From Stappia sp. ES.058 (GTDB lineage: Bacteria > Pseudomonadota > Alphaproteobacteria > Rhizobiales > Stappiaceae): DNA of 64,000 nucleotides. The position numbers were made by a program, and so were the translations under genes. The notes beneath the pieces are model-generated. The model made no database searches. It was given only the letters and a program-made list of their open reading frames with translations, and had not been told where the DNA came from. The stretch spans positions 3,224,001-3,288,000 of the forward strand of contig NZ_LT629784.1 of NCBI RefSeq assembly GCF_900105595.1. The letters run 5' to 3'. Of the stretch, positions 46,446-56,453 are shown piece after piece (position 1 is the first letter of the stretch; every line of letters begins with the position of its first letter).

Positions 46446-46707
46446 GGTCAGGACCTGTTGCCATGACTGAAATGGCGGTCGAGATGACGAGAGATGCAAG
46501 GAAAAGCCCAGAGAGCGCGGCCGTTCCCCCGGTCGAGGGCTTTGACGCCGCAGGTCGACGTCAGCTCGGCCGTCCTTCGGATCAGGGTGGATCCGCACGG
46601 GATACCATGTCGCAATCCCTTGAAAGGCTCCAGCCTTCCTGCGGGCTTGCCCTCGTATCCGCACAAATCCGCTCCGGCCATCGCAGTCATATCAACAGGT
46701 CCTGAGC
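46446..46707. mobile_element. 262-bp MITE-like element with CTAG target duplication
   Basis: Terminal inverted repeats GGTCAGGACCTGTTG (left) and GCTCAGGACCTGTTG (right, reverse complement), differing at one base, continue imperfectly for about 36 bases (ATGACTG-xx-ATGG on both sides). Both ends are flanked by CTAG (46442-46445 and 46708-46711), a 4-bp target duplication. The interior has no transposase frame, so it would need a transposase in trans. The right CTAG contains the TAG stop of the adjacent mscS-type gene, so the insertion touched the stop without shortening the protein. Confidence 0.7.
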
Positions 46708-49143
46708 CTAGAGCTCGTCATCGCCTTCGGGCATGTCTGACCGCGAAACCGGCGTGTTGCGGCCGGGCTTTTGCGGCTTGCGCTCGGCGCGCACGCTCCC
46801 GTCCTCGGGTTTGGGGAGCTCCTTCTCGTCGCCACCCTCAAGCGCCACCTGAGAGCCCGCGGCATGATAGGTAACCTGCGGGAACGGGATCTCGATGCCG
46901 CGCTCGTCAAACACCGTCTTGACGTGTTCGTTGTAGGCGCGGCCGATGGCCCATTGCGTGCCCGGCGTCGTCTTGATGCGCGCACGCACAGTGATCGCGC
47001 TGTCACCGAACATTGTGACGCCATGCATCTCCAGCGGCTCCAGGATGTCAGCGCCCAGGTCGCCGTCCTTCAGGCGATCGAAGGCGACATGCATGGCCAT
47101 CTTCACATCCGAGATGTCGCTGTCGTAGGCAACGCCGATCGCGGCGACATGATAGGCATAGTCGCGCATGAAGTTCGCCACCTGGTCGACCGTGGAGAAC
47201 GGGATCACATGCGCCGTGCCGTCGAGATCGCGCAAACACACGGAGCGGATGGTGAGCTTCTCGACCACGCCCGTGACACCGCCAAGGGTTACCACATCGC
47301 CTTCGTTCATCGCGTTTTCCAACTGGATGAACGCACCGGTGATGATGTCCTGCACCAGCTTTTGCGAACCGAAGGAGATCGCCAGGCCGAAAACACCGGC
47401 ACCGGCGATCAGCGGGCCGATGTTGACGCCGATCTCCGACAGCCCCAGCAGGGTCGCCATCACCACGAGAATGATTGAGAAGGCGTTGCGGAACAGGCCG
47501 AAAAGGGTCTTTTCACGCGAGGTCGGAAGCCGGCCGCGCGGATTGAGCCTGAGATCCACCCAGGACATCACCGAAAGCCAGATCAGGAAGGCGATCAACA
47601 CCACGATGCCGGCAGAAAGAGCCCGGCCGATCCAGTCCTGTCCGTCCGTGGAGGAAAACCAGTTCAGGACATCGATTGCGCCCCAGGCCTGAAAGACGGC
47701 AAGCACCACACCCAGGAACACGCCGAACCGAAGGATGGCGAGCATTCTTGGAATAAAGGAATTGAGACGCCTTTCCAGCAACGGCAGCCGCGCGTGCACG
47801 CTCGCCGGCAGCCGGACCCCGCCTGTAATCGTCCGCGTCAAGGCCAGCGACACGAGCGTGCCGATCATCACAGCGAGCACCGAAAACACCGACGCCCGGA
47901 TCATGACGGTGGTGGCGTCGAACGGACGCGCCAGCCACACCGTGAGCAGGAGAAGCACATAGAAGATCGCCAGCACATGCCAGCTGCGCGCCACGAGCTC
48001 GATCGCACCGGATGCGACCGCATTCGACCGATCCGAGGCGTACTCGAGGATCCGGTCGCGCGTGGCCTTGCGGTTTCGCAAAACAGCCACGATCGCCATG
48101 AGCACGCTGGTCAGCACGATGATCATTCTGAGCGAATTCGCAAGCAGGAACGAGATGTTGTTCGACACCAGCGGCACGACGACCATCGTCCCGTAGCCCA
48201 GCACGTTGAAGATCCAGAACAACCGGCGCCGCCAATAGAGCGCCTGGGCGTCATCGAGCGGAACCAGCCGCAATGCGCTGAAACGGGGGCTGAGTGCGAA
48301 GCGGGTGCTGACCTTCGCGACCTGGACGAAGAAAAAGGCATTCAGGAAGAGCGATTCAACCAGTTCCACCCTATGCTCTTCCGCACCGGTGAAAACCGCG
48401 GCGATATAGCCGACGCCCAGCGCGATCGCCACCACGACCGCTTCGCTGATCGCACGCGCCAGAAGCAGGCTGACCCGCTTGAAGATTGTCGCTTTCTCCG
48501 CGCCAACCACCAGACGCGCGAACGCCCGGTCGGCAAGTCTGCGCAAGCCGAAAGCGGTGAAGAACAGGAGAGCACCGAGCAACACAAGTTGAACCGCAAT
48601 ACCCTGAACGGCCTTCCAATCGGCCCCGAGACTGTAGGACAACGCCGTCGGCAAAGCCGTGAACGCCCTTTGGATTTTCTGCAGGAAACCGATGCCTTCA
48701 TTGATGAGGTTCTCGGTGAAGGTCGCCACCTGCACCGCGATATGCGGTGCTGCGGCCTTTTCCTCAGCGGCCTCCTGCCCAGCACCGGGCTGCGCTGTTC
48801 CATCGCCGTCAGCCTGCCCGCCCGCGTCCGGGGCGACTTCGGCACCCTGTTGCGCCCCGTCGGCCGTCTGATCGCCATTGCCGGATGCACCCGCTCCAGC
48901 GACTCCGTCGGTGGCTCTGCCGAACTGCCCGCCAAGATAGTCGATCAGCGCCTGGCGCGCGCCGGGATCCTGGAGCAGCCGGATCAACGCATCGGCGCTC
49001 TCGGCCGTAGTGGCCGATGTCTCCGCCGACCCCGCGCTCCCGCCGTCCTGCGCCGGGTCTTGAGATTGCCCGAAAGCCGGCGTGAAGCCGGTGAGTGAAA
49101 CGAGCAGGGCAACCAGCACGGCGGCGAAGCGAAAACGCTGCAT
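46708..49143 (-). CDS. Large MscS-family mechanosensitive channel
   Basis: 811 residues from the ATG at 49143 (GGAG five bases before). It has a signal peptide (FRFAAVLVALLVSLTGFTPAFG), a low-complexity Gly/Ala/Gln/Asp-rich spacer of about 100 residues, roughly ten membrane helices, then the MscS core: NIGPLIAGAGVFGLAISFGSQKLVQDIITGAFIQLENAMNEGDVVTLGGVTGVVEKLTIRSVCLRDLDGTAHVIPFSTVDQVANF. The C-terminal tail is charged. The size and extended N-terminus are like YbiO or MscK-type channels rather than small MscS. It protects against osmotic downshock. The stop codon lies in the CTAG duplicated by the adjacent MITE-like element. Confidence 0.88.
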   Translation of the reverse strand: MQRFRFAAVLVALLVSLTGFTPAFGQSQDPAQDGGSAGSAETSATTAESADALIRLLQDPGARQALIDYLGGQFGRATDGVAGAGASGNGDQTADGAQQGAEVAPDAGGQADGDGTAQPGAGQEAAEEKAAAPHIAVQVATFTENLINEGIGFLQKIQRAFTALPTALSYSLGADWKAVQGIAVQLVLLGALLFFTAFGLRRLADRAFARLVVGAEKATIFKRVSLLLARAISEAVVVAIALGVGYIAAVFTGAEEHRVELVESLFLNAFFFVQVAKVSTRFALSPRFSALRLVPLDDAQALYWRRRLFWIFNVLGYGTMVVVPLVSNNISFLLANSLRMIIVLTSVLMAIVAVLRNRKATRDRILEYASDRSNAVASGAIELVARSWHVLAIFYVLLLLTVWLARPFDATTVMIRASVFSVLAVMIGTLVSLALTRTITGGVRLPASVHARLPLLERRLNSFIPRMLAILRFGVFLGVVLAVFQAWGAIDVLNWFSSTDGQDWIGRALSAGIVVLIAFLIWLSVMSWVDLRLNPRGRLPTSREKTLFGLFRNAFSIILVVMATLLGLSEIGVNIGPLIAGAGVFGLAISFGSQKLVQDIITGAFIQLENAMNEGDVVTLGGVTGVVEKLTIRSVCLRDLDGTAHVIPFSTVDQVANFMRDYAYHVAAIGVAYDSDISDVKMAMHVAFDRLKDGDLGADILEPLEMHGVTMFGDSAITVRARIKTTPGTQWAIGRAYNEHVKTVFDERGIEIPFPQVTYHAAGSQVALEGGDEKELPKPEDGSVRAERKPQKPGRNTPVSRSDMPEGDDEL

Positions 49144-49513
49144 GACAACTCCAAAAAGAGAAGCCGGTCGCATCGGGCAGCCGACCGGCATGAGTTCTTG
49201 GCAGGCCAGGTTCATGCGAGGACACATGCTGGCGCAAAGACCGTACCCGAGACCGCGAATCAGCAGTCAAGAGACGGCCGGCAAGGATGCGGAGCAGATC
49301 GACAATGCGGCGCTAGCCGCATCGCCCTCTACCTATCGAACTTGTCCTTCACGTCAACCGATCAAGGTTGGGGTTCAATCGTTTTAAGCAGTCAAAAGTG
49401 GCCGTTTTTGAGACGTCCAGTCCAGCCGCACTGATCACCGGCTGCACCGCGCAAGCCTTCAACCGATTGGTAACATGCTGCATGCAATATTGATTTGGAC
49501 AAAGGAAGGTTTG
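49144..49513. other. Divergent intergenic region between mscS-type and DUF2336 genes
   Basis: About 370 bp holding both promoters. A 7-bp inverted repeat ATGCGGC-GCTA-GCCGCAT at 49305-49322 is the only clear structure. No gene is supported. Confidence 0.4.
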
Positions 49514-50572
49514 ATGCTCCGCGACCTGCTCGAGCTCGCACGCAATCCGTCGACGAAGGCGCGTGGCCAATTGCTGCAGCGCGTCGCGGACCTGTTTCTC
49601 GATCGCGTCGGATATCACAGCGCAGAAGAGCTTGAGCTGTTTTGCGAAATCATCCTGAAACTTCTCGACGGCAGCGAAATCGAGGAGCGGGCGCGCCTGT
49701 CGAAGCGGATGGCGCCGTGGAACGACACTCCCGGCAAGATCGCCTATCGGCTTGCCAGCGACGAGATCCTCGTTGCCGCACCGATGCTGGAACTGAGTCC
49801 GAGCCTCAGCGAGCACGACCTCTTGAAACTCGCCAGGCGCATGCCCCAGTCGCATCTCGTTGCACTGGCGAAACGTGCCGACATGCCGTGCCGTCTGTCC
49901 GATGCGCTGGTCGAACGCGGCACCCCCAAGGTGTGGCGGGAGATGGCGGGGAACAGAAGCAGCACCTTTTCGGAATGGGCCTTGCGGGCCCTCGCGAAAC
50001 GGTCGTTCTCCGATGCGCTTCTGCGCGAGAAAATGGGAGCCCGGATAGACCTGACGCCCCTGATCTGCGAATGGCTGATTCCGCATGTCAACGCATCGAC
50101 CCGGGTTCGGCTGGAAGCGATCATGAGCGGCACGGACCCGCGGGAGCTGACCACGCCGGACACCGTGCGGCAGGACATGCGCCGCCGCTTGAACATTTTC
50201 CTCGAGACCACGGATATCAAGGACCTGGAAAAGCTTGTGCGCGAAGGCGAATACCGCCTTGGCACCATTGTCCTCGTGCTGCTGGCGGAGGGCCGGACCC
50301 ATGACGCCTTCGAGTTGCTCGCCCGCGAAACCCGACACCCCGTGAAGGCTGTTCAGCGGGCGGTGTTTCAAGCCGGCATCGATGAACTCATCAACCTCTG
50401 CCACACCGCGAGCCTGTCGGTTCAGGTGTTCCTGGCACTTGCCCATCTGCGCTGCAAGCACCTGCGCATTCCCGAAAGCCAGGCCGTTCGCTGGCTGGAC
50501 GCCTTCCGCCGCACCGCGCCGGCCCCGCCGCCGCAGGCGGAACCACGGGGGCCGCGCAAGGACGGACCTTGA
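49514..50572 (+). CDS. DUF2336 domain protein
   Basis: 352 residues from the ATG at 49514 (GGAAGG five bases before). It is an all-helical, HEAT-like repeat protein characteristic of the alphaproteobacterial DUF2336 family: RVADLFLDRVGYHSAEELELFCEIILKLL, ASDEILVAAPMLELSPSLSEHDLLKLARRMPQSHLVALAKRADMP, STFSEWALRALAKRS. The function is unknown. A relative was noted as a candidate in cell-cycle or stress settings, but nothing here proves a role. It is close to but not in the flagellar/ctrA region. Confidence 0.8.
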   Translation: MLRDLLELARNPSTKARGQLLQRVADLFLDRVGYHSAEELELFCEIILKLLDGSEIEERARLSKRMAPWNDTPGKIAYRLASDEILVAAPMLELSPSLSEHDLLKLARRMPQSHLVALAKRADMPCRLSDALVERGTPKVWREMAGNRSSTFSEWALRALAKRSFSDALLREKMGARIDLTPLICEWLIPHVNASTRVRLEAIMSGTDPRELTTPDTVRQDMRRRLNIFLETTDIKDLEKLVREGEYRLGTIVLVLLAEGRTHDAFELLARETRHPVKAVQRAVFQAGIDELINLCHTASLSVQVFLALAHLRCKHLRIPESQAVRWLDAFRRTAPAPPPQAEPRGPRKDGP

Positions 50573-50597
50573 CACGACCAGCCCCTGCAAAGCCGGC

Positions 50598-51038
50598 TCA
50601 GGGCTTGATGTAGGCGTAGCCCTTCTCCTGAAGCTCCATCAGATACACGACCCCGGACGGGACGATCGACGCCTCGCTGACAAGGGCGACGTCCGTGCCT
50701 TCCTTCTTGCTCATGTTGCGATGCGTGTTGCCACAGGCGGAAAACGACAGGTTCGGCATTTCCAGGCTCATCGCTGAAATCCGGCTCTTCACCGGGCTTT
50801 TGTCCTGCCTCAGCATCATCAGCCCGGGGCCATAGGTGACGAGCCGGATCTCGACCGTCTCCCCTTTCGCCTTGTAATAGGCATCGAGGTTCTGGGCGTT
50901 GTTCAAGGCCAGATTCATGACCTTGGGGTCGTTATCATTGACATGGATGGCGACATGGTGATCCGCCTCCCCGGCCGCGGCCAGTCCGGGGCCGACAAGA
51001 ATCAATGCAAAGAAGATATATGAAAAAAGACGCTGCAT
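50598..51038 (-). CDS. Exported DsrE/F-like protein
   Basis: 146 residues with a signal peptide (RLFSYIFFALILVGPGLAAAG) and a DsrE-fold body: HHVAIHVNDNDPKVMNLALNNAQNLDAYYKAKGETVEIRLVTYGPGLMML, then LSFSACGNT with the single conserved Cys. Periplasmic DsrE-like proteins are often found with sulphur-oxidation or thiol-transfer genes, but none adjoins it here. The role is unknown. Confidence 0.75.
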   Translation of the reverse strand: MQRLFSYIFFALILVGPGLAAAGEADHHVAIHVNDNDPKVMNLALNNAQNLDAYYKAKGETVEIRLVTYGPGLMMLRQDKSPVKSRISAMSLEMPNLSFSACGNTHRNMSKKEGTDVALVSEASIVPSGVVYLMELQEKGYAYIKP

Positions 51039-51201
51039 GAGTGCACTCCTCCCGGAATCCCGGATATCACCTCCGGGTCGGGAGCGATGTTAGACGTCCG
51101 TCGCTTTCAAATACCAGAAAATAGACTGATGCAGCGCAGCATTCCGCGGGCATTTGCCCCGGCCAGATCGCGGGCTCGATCATCCCGACCCGTCGAGAGC
51201 G

Positions 51202-51645
51202 TCAACGTGCCGGCCGTTCCGCCAGCCAGGCTCCGAAGGCCGTGAGAAGCGTCGCGGCGCCGTAAAACCACATTCCGGGCAGGCTTGCCGCCTGTGCCAT
51301 CCCGGTGGTCTTGGCGGCAAAGACCACCAGTGCGACCAGCATCACATCCATCATCGACCAGCGTCCGAGCGCATGGAGCAGCGAAGACCCCGCGCCGGCG
51401 CGGCCCATCACCGCCGCGACATGCAATGCAACGAGTTTGATCGCGGGAAACACGATGGAGAATGCGGCAATCAGACCGGCGAGCCACCGCTCGTCCTCTG
51501 ACCAAAGCCCGGAAACGACCTGCAAGAGCGTCGGGCGGTCGACGAAGAAATATAGCCGTTCCAGTTCAAGCAGCGGGAACGTCAGCCCCAGCACGAAACA
51601 GGCACTTGCCAACGGCAGGACCAGGGAAAGAATTGCACGTTGCAC
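51202..51645 (-). CDS. Paraquat-inducible protein A domain protein
   Basis: A 147-residue membrane protein equal to one PqiA domain: four helices with LLPLASACFVLGLTFPLLELERLYFF, FSIVFPAIKLVALHVA, LHALGRWSMMDVMLVALVVFAAK (the conserved GRWSMxDV loop). Full PqiA has two such domains plus zinc-binding cysteines; here only the core is present. PqiA/YebS proteins work with MCE proteins in lipid trafficking, but no MCE gene is nearby. The role is unassigned. Confidence 0.8.
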   Translation of the reverse strand: MQRAILSLVLPLASACFVLGLTFPLLELERLYFFVDRPTLLQVVSGLWSEDERWLAGLIAAFSIVFPAIKLVALHVAAVMGRAGAGSSLLHALGRWSMMDVMLVALVVFAAKTTGMAQAASLPGMWFYGAATLLTAFGAWLAERPAR

Positions 51646-51926
51646 CGCTCATCCTTTTCGCTTCGCCGTCGAAGCTGCGCCTCCCGTTAAAAGGAAGCGA
51701 CCTGCCGGCAGACAGGATGCTTCACCGACCGACAGCCTTTTGCATAGGGCGTCGGCGCGGCGTTGCCAATGGCGCAGCGAAATCGAAAGGCACCAGAGAG
51801 GATGTGCAGATTGCAGGCACCGGGATAGCGAGCCGCATCTCGGCGGTGGACGGGACGCGCGGAAGCCGGGCGATCCCGCAACGGCCAGGTCACGGATTCA
51901 TGACCGCGTCCGCGGTCCGGGCCGTT

Positions 51927-52343
51927 TCAGCCCTGTTGCCGGGAATGACGCCGGGCGGCAATCTCGTCGAGCTCTTCCTGCTCGCTCGCATCGCGCTCGG
52001 CCCGGTCGCGAATCTGGTCGCGCTCCTCGAGCAGCTCGAATTTCTTCAGCTCTTCGAGGGCTTCACGCAGATCTTCGCGCGCCGCCTCGAGCTGACCACC
52101 GAGTTCGTCGGCGGAATTCAGCAGGTTGTCGCGGCGCTGTGCCGCCGCCTTCGCGAAGGTCGGATAGGCAAAGTGCCCCTCGTCGGTGATTCCGACACGC
52201 TCCTGCTCGGCAGTGATCTGGTCGTCGAGCTCCTGCGCCATTCGCTTGAACTCGTCCACCATCGCCTCGATCTGCGCCAGTTGCCGGCGGCGCTCGTCCA
52301 CCTGAAACTGTTTCAGGCGAATTAGACTCTCACGCGACTTCAT
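51927..52343 (-). CDS. fliJ: Flagellar FliJ-like chaperone
   Basis: A 138-residue coiled-coil protein (heptads from RLKQFQVDERRRQLAQIEAMVDEFKRMAQELDDQITAEQ to the end) immediately downstream of fliI. The size, helical content and position match FliJ, the stalk protein that links the FliI ATPase ring to FlhA. Sequence identity in this family is low, so the call rests mainly on context. Confidence 0.75.
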   Translation of the reverse strand: MKSRESLIRLKQFQVDERRRQLAQIEAMVDEFKRMAQELDDQITAEQERVGITDEGHFAYPTFAKAAAQRRDNLLNSADELGGQLEAAREDLREALEELKKFELLEERDQIRDRAERDASEQEELDEIAARRHSRQQG

Positions 52344-52371
52344 TACTCAAAACTCCCTTTTCACCGCCACA

Positions 52372-53697
52372 TTACGCGAGAGTCATTTCCAAAAGGTTGG
52401 CGAGTTCGAGATAACCGGCATCGAGCGATGTGGCCTCCCCCTTGTTCTGGGACAGAAACCTCTCCAGGGGTTCGTGACGCAGAATCGCCTCGTCGACCAC
52501 CGGGTCGGAACCCCGTCGATAGGCCCCGAGCCGGATGAGTTCCTCCATATCGGAGTAGGTCGACATCAGCTGCCGCGCCTTTCGCAACACCGGTTCCGCC
52601 GCATCCGGCACGCACCGTGGCATGGTGCGCGAGATCGACTTCAGCACATTGATCGCCGGATAGCGACCACGTTCGGCAATCGCCCGTTCCATGACGATGT
52701 GCCCGTCGAGAATGCCGCGCACCGCATCCGCCACCGGCTCGTTGTGGTTGTCCCCCTCCACCAGCACGGTGAACAATCCGGTGATCGTGCCGGTTCCGGT
52801 TCGACCGGGTCCGGCGCGTTCCAGCAGGCGCGGCAGCTCCGTGAACACCGTCGGCGTATAACCCTTTGAGGCCGGCGGCTCGCCGATCGACAACCCGATC
52901 TCGCGCTGCGCCATGGCAAAACGCGTGACGGAATCCATCATGCACATGACATTCTTGCCGGTGTCACGAAAATGTTCGGCGACCGTGAGCGTCATATAGG
53001 CCGCCTGTCGGCGCATCAGCACACTTTCATCGGAGGTTGCGACCACGACGACGCTGCGGGCAAGCCCTTCCGGACCGAGGTCGTCATCGATGAACTCCTG
53101 CACCTCGCGTCCCCGCTCGCCGATCAGGCCAATCACCGCGACATCGGCCATCATGTTGCGCGCGATCATCGACATCAGTACCGACTTGCCGACGCCGGAG
53201 CCCGCAAAAATGCCCATGCGCTGACCCTGGCAACAGGTGACGAATGTGTTGAGCGCCCGGATGCCGAGATCAAGCGGCGGGCCGACACGTCCGCGCTCGT
53301 TGGCCGGCGGCGGAGTGGAGCGCAACCGCCGGCCGGCGCCGCCCCCTGCAAGCGGGCCCTTTCCGTCGATGGGTTCCCCCATGGCATTCACGACCCGCCC
53401 GAGCCACCCGTCGCCCGGATAGGCGAGACACTCGCGCGCGGCCAGAACGGCCCGACAGCCCATGCGCACCCCTTCAAGGCCGGCGAACGGCATGCACAGG
53501 GCCCGCCCGTCGCGAAACCCGACGACCTCGGCAGGCACCGGGGTTCCGCCCTCCCCGCTTTCCACCGCCAACAGCGCGCCGACACTCATCTCGTGGATCG
53601 GACCCGCGACCTCCAGCAGGAGACCCTGAACGGAGACGACCCGGCCGAACACCTCGGCCGACATCAGCGCCTCGATTTCCGCAAACAGTGGTTCCAT
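52372..53697 (-). CDS. fliI: Flagellar export ATPase FliI
   Basis: A 441-residue F1-like ATPase. Walker A is AGSGVGKS (165-172), then [82 protein letters not shown]. These are FliI/T3SS ATPase motifs. The start at 53697 gives the normal N-terminus; the frame is open to 53832. It powers export of flagellar subunits. It is followed by fliJ and is divergent from ctrA. Confidence 0.95.
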   Translation of the reverse strand: MEPLFAEIEALMSAEVFGRVVSVQGLLLEVAGPIHEMSVGALLAVESGEGGTPVPAEVVGFRDGRALCMPFAGLEGVRMGCRAVLAARECLAYPGDGWLGRVVNAMGEPIDGKGPLAGGGAGRRLRSTPPPANERGRVGPPLDLGIRALNTFVTCCQGQRMGIFAGSGVGKSVLMSMIARNMMADVAVIGLIGERGREVQEFIDDDLGPEGLARSVVVVATSDESVLMRRQAAYMTLTVAEHFRDTGKNVMCMMDSVTRFAMAQREIGLSIGEPPASKGYTPTVFTELPRLLERAGPGRTGTGTITGLFTVLVEGDNHNEPVADAVRGILDGHIVMERAIAERGRYPAINVLKSISRTMPRCVPDAAEPVLRKARQLMSTYSDMEELIRLGAYRRGSDPVVDEAILRHEPLERFLSQNKGEATSLDAGYLELANLLEMTLA

Positions 53698-54207
53698 CGC
53701 CTCTGACCGGCCTCCTTGCCGATATGGATGTCTGCGGCGCAACCAGGTGCGCCGGAACGTTGCGCGAGGGCGGCGGCATATCCGCAGCCGGTTTCCCGAT
53801 GATTCCGGCGCTTGCGCACCCCGGAACGCCATTCGTTAACACGCCAAATCCCAACAATATGCATTAAGGTAACGTATCGTTTACGAGTTTGGTTAATCTT
53901 AACGGTGAGGGCGTTTTGGATGGTGAGCCATTCTGAGGCCCGTGCCGGCGTAGAGGTTGAGTCGCATGAGTCGGTTAATTCGGCTTGTTAATGTGAAACT
54001 TGAAGATTTAGCGGAAAGAATTTCCACCGAATTTTCAAGGAATTGGGAAAGTTTTCCAATCTTGCCTCATCGGTGCTTGCAGGTGTGAATCAGAATTTGT
54101 TAACCATTGTCTCACAGAGTGAGTCGAAGGTTAATCCACAGTCCTTCGCACCGGGAGCGTATCCGCCGGCGCGGCTTGCCCAGGATAGGCAAACATAGGG
54201 GATTGGC
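53698..54207. promoter_or_regulatory. ctrA-fliI divergent control region with GANTC cluster and CtrA-like half-sites
   Basis: A 510-bp AT-rich stretch with four GANTC sites at 53959, 53968, 54087 and 54121 and several TTAA motifs. These include GGTTAATCTTAACGG (53891-53905), TTAA-N9-TTAA starting at 53974, and TTAACCAT at 54100-54107, which is the CtrA half-site form. In Caulobacter the ctrA promoter is gated by CcrM methylation of a GANTC site and by CtrA itself. The density of both motifs here points to the same kind of cell-cycle control. No gene is supported in the stretch. Confidence 0.6.
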
Positions 54208-54897
54208 ATGCGTGTCCTGTTGATCGAGGATGACAGCGCCACGGCGCAGAGCATCGAGCTGATGCTCAAGTCAGAGAACTTTAACGTTTACACGACGGAT
54301 CTTGGCGAGGAAGGTATCGACCTCGGCAAACTCTACGACTACGACATCATTATGCTGGATCTCAATCTTCCCGACATGTCGGGCTACGAGGTTCTTCGGA
54401 CGTTGCGCGTGGCGAAGGTTAAGACCCCGATCCTCATTCTTTCCGGCCTGGCCGGGATAGAGGACAAGGTTCGCGGTCTGGGATTCGGCGCTGACGACTA
54501 CATGACCAAGCCGTTTCACAAGGACGAGCTGGTCGCGCGCATTCATGCGATTGTGCGCCGCTCCAAGGGCCATGCGCAGTCGGTCATCACGACCGGTGAT
54601 CTCGTGGTCAATCTGGACACCAAGACGGTGGAGGTATCCGGTCAACGGGTGCATCTGACCGGCAAGGAGTACCAGATGCTCGAACTGCTTTCCCTGCGCA
54701 AGGGAACCACGCTCACCAAGGAGATGTTCCTAAATCATCTCTACGGCGGCATGGACGAGCCGGAGCTCAAGATCATCGACGTCTTCATCTGCAAGCTTCG
54801 CAAGAAGCTCGCCGCGGCGACGTCGGGAAAGAACTACATCGAGACAGTCTGGGGCCGTGGCTACGTGCTGCGCGAACCCGAGGAGAAAGCCGCCTGA
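54208..54897 (+). CDS. ctrA: Cell-cycle response regulator CtrA
   Basis: A 229-residue OmpR-type regulator. The receiver has the phosphoacceptor Asp51 in [18 protein letters not shown] and the Lys in MTKPF. The winged-helix DNA-binding half ends [25 protein letters not shown]. The N-terminus [64 protein letters not shown] is the CtrA standard. It controls cell cycle, motility and other stage-specific genes. A promoter region with GANTC and TTAA sites lies upstream. Its transcriptional terminator has been split by an IS element (see 54939-54954). Confidence 0.98.
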   Translation: MRVLLIEDDSATAQSIELMLKSENFNVYTTDLGEEGIDLGKLYDYDIIMLDLNLPDMSGYEVLRTLRVAKVKTPILILSGLAGIEDKVRGLGFGADDYMTKPFHKDELVARIHAIVRRSKGHAQSVITTGDLVVNLDTKTVEVSGQRVHLTGKEYQMLELLSLRKGTTLTKEMFLNHLYGGMDEPELKIIDVFICKLRKKLAAATSGKNYIETVWGRGYVLREPEEKAA

Positions 54898-54938
54898 GGG
54901 CAGCATTCCTCGCGGCCACTCCCCGCACAAGACAGAAC

Positions 54939-54954
54939 AAAAGGCGCCGCGCTT
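54939..54954 (+). terminator. Left half of the ctrA terminator, split by IS insertion
   Basis: AAAAGGCGCCGCG (54939-54951) plus loop CTT, whose partner arm CGCGGGGCCTTTTTT is at 57677-57691 on the far side of the IS. Joined, they make a 13-bp stem with one mismatch, a 3-base loop CTT and a T6 run: a rho-independent terminator. CTT is also the IS target duplication. Confidence 0.75.
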
Positions 54955-54967
54955 CTGAACTGACCCC

Positions 54968-55180
54968 TTAAAGTTGGACAGTTTGAAGCGTGGACTGATC
55001 TAGGGGCTGGGTCCTGTATTGTACAGGGCTCAGCCCTTTGAGTTTCAGTTTGATGCGGTCGTTGTTGTAATACCGGATGTATTCGCCGATGCCTGCCTCC
55101 AGAGTGTCGATGTCGTCAAAGCGGTCGGGATGGAAGAACTCTGATTTGAGGATGGCAAAGAAGCTTTCCATGGCGGCATT
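54968..55180 (-). pseudogene. IS150-like orfB, C-terminal fragment
   Basis: The fragment reads NAAMESFFAILKSEFFHPDR, which carries the third catalytic residue (Glu) of the DDE triad, then RYYNNDRIKLKLKGLSPVQYR. It is the continuation of the orfB fragment at 56454-57065 after removing the inner IS; the two meet at the ATT target duplication. Confidence 0.9.
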
Positions 55181-55260
55181 TGAGCTACCCCCCGAAATTC
55201 GGACACTGACATAAGCTACGATTTGCAGTCTGCTGATCTTCGACGAGCAGGAGATCAGAG

Positions 55261-55554
55261 ATGTCGAAACGGAAGCAGCACGCGCCTGAGTTCAAGGCGA
55301 AGGTCGCGCTGGAAGCCCTGAAAGGCGAGGAGACGGTAGCCGAGCTGGCAAGCCGGTTCGGGGTGCATCCGACGATGATCCATCAATGGAAGCGCGCCCT
55401 GCTCGAAGGCGCGTCAGGTGTGTTCGAGCGCGGGAGCCGCAAGAGGCCCGAGATTGACGAGGAGCAGGTGAAGGAGCTCCACGCCAAGATCGGGGAGCTG
55501 GCGGTGGCCAACTCTTTTTTGGAACGAAAGCTGAAGCCCTGGGGCGGGAAGTGA
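55261..55554 (+). CDS. IS3-family transposase OrfA (inner element)
   Basis: A 97-residue helix-turn-helix protein: [45 protein letters not shown] followed by a leucine-zipper-like tail ([25 protein letters not shown]). It overlaps orfB, whose GTG start shares bases with its TGA stop. Confidence 0.92.
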   Translation: MSKRKQHAPEFKAKVALEALKGEETVAELASRFGVHPTMIHQWKRALLEGASGVFERGSRKRPEIDEEQVKELHAKIGELAVANSFLERKLKPWGGK

Positions 55555-56414
55555 GGCGCGGCATGATCGAGCCGGACCACCCGGACCTGTCGATCGGCCG
55601 GCAGTGCAAGCTGCTGTCGATCGCGCGCTCGTCTTTCTACTACACCCCGAAGGGCGAGACCGAACGGAACCTCGGCCTGATGCGGCGGATCGACGAGCAG
55701 TTCCTGGAGACCCCGTTCTTCGGCGCTCGGCAGATGACTTGGCACCTGCGCAACGACGGCCACCTGGTGAACGAGAAGCGCATCCGGCGACTGATGCGCC
55801 TCATGGGATTGATGCCGATTTACCAGAAGCCCAACACCAGCAGGCCGGCGAAGGGGCACAAGACCTATCCCTACCTGCTCAGAGGTCTGCGGGTGGAACG
55901 CCCGAACCAGGTCTGGTGTTCGGACATCACCTATCTGCCCATGCGGCGCGGGTTCCTCTACCTGGTGGCGATCATGGACTGGCACACCCGCAAGGTTCTG
56001 TCCTGGCGGATCTCGAACACCTTGGAGGCTGACTTCTGTGTCGAAGCGCTGACCGAGGCCATCCACAAGTTCGGGCCGCCCGAGATCATGAATACCGATC
56101 AAGGATCCCAGTTCACGTCCTTCGCCTGGACGGATCGGCTCCGCCGGTCTGGGGTGCGGATCTCGATGGATGGGAAAGGCCGGTTCCTCGACAACATCTT
56201 CATCGAGAGGCTGTGGCGCACCCTGAAATACGAGTGCGTCTACCTGCATGCCTGGGAGACCGGTTCAGAGACAAGGGCGGCCATCCAGAAATGGATGACG
56301 TTCTACAACCACCAGCGCCCTCACTCAGCCCTCGGCGGCAGGCCACCGGCGCTGGTCTATTGGCAGAGAAATGATATCAACCAACCCGATCAGCAGGTGC
56401 GACGAGTAGCTTAA
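55551..56414 (+). CDS. IS3-family transposase OrfB (inner element)
   Basis: A 287-residue rve-type integrase. The DDE triad is complete: Asp125 (VWCSDITYL), Asp183 ([11 protein letters not shown]), and Glu219 ([14 protein letters not shown]). It starts at a GTG overlapping the orfA stop and is probably made by coupling or -1 frameshifting from orfA. It looks functional. Confidence 0.92.
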   Translation: MRRGMIEPDHPDLSIGRQCKLLSIARSSFYYTPKGETERNLGLMRRIDEQFLETPFFGARQMTWHLRNDGHLVNEKRIRRLMRLMGLMPIYQKPNTSRPAKGHKTYPYLLRGLRVERPNQVWCSDITYLPMRRGFLYLVAIMDWHTRKVLSWRISNTLEADFCVEALTEAIHKFGPPEIMNTDQGSQFTSFAWTDRLRRSGVRISMDGKGRFLDNIFIERLWRTLKYECVYLHAWETGSETRAAIQKWMTFYNHQRPHSALGGRPPALVYWQRNDINQPDQQVRRVA

Positions 56415-56453
56415 ATTACGCCAGATCCTGTCCAAGGATCGGGGAGTAGCTCA

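Larger units (their letters stand above)
55181..56453 (+). mobile_element. Inner IS3-family element, 1,273 bp, apparently intact
   Basis: Terminal inverted repeats TGAGCTACCCCCCGA and TGAGCTACTCCCCGA begin at 55181 and end at 56453. ATT is duplicated on both flanks (55178-55180, 56454-56456). It carries intact orfA and orfB on the plus strand, opposite to the host element's genes. It landed between Asn and Ala codons of the outer orfB, separating its third catalytic residue. Confidence 0.88.

Noticed and set aside
46194..46690. Small open frames in the dppA-mscS gap
   Set aside because: No family match, poor starts, and most lie across the ends of the MITE-like element.
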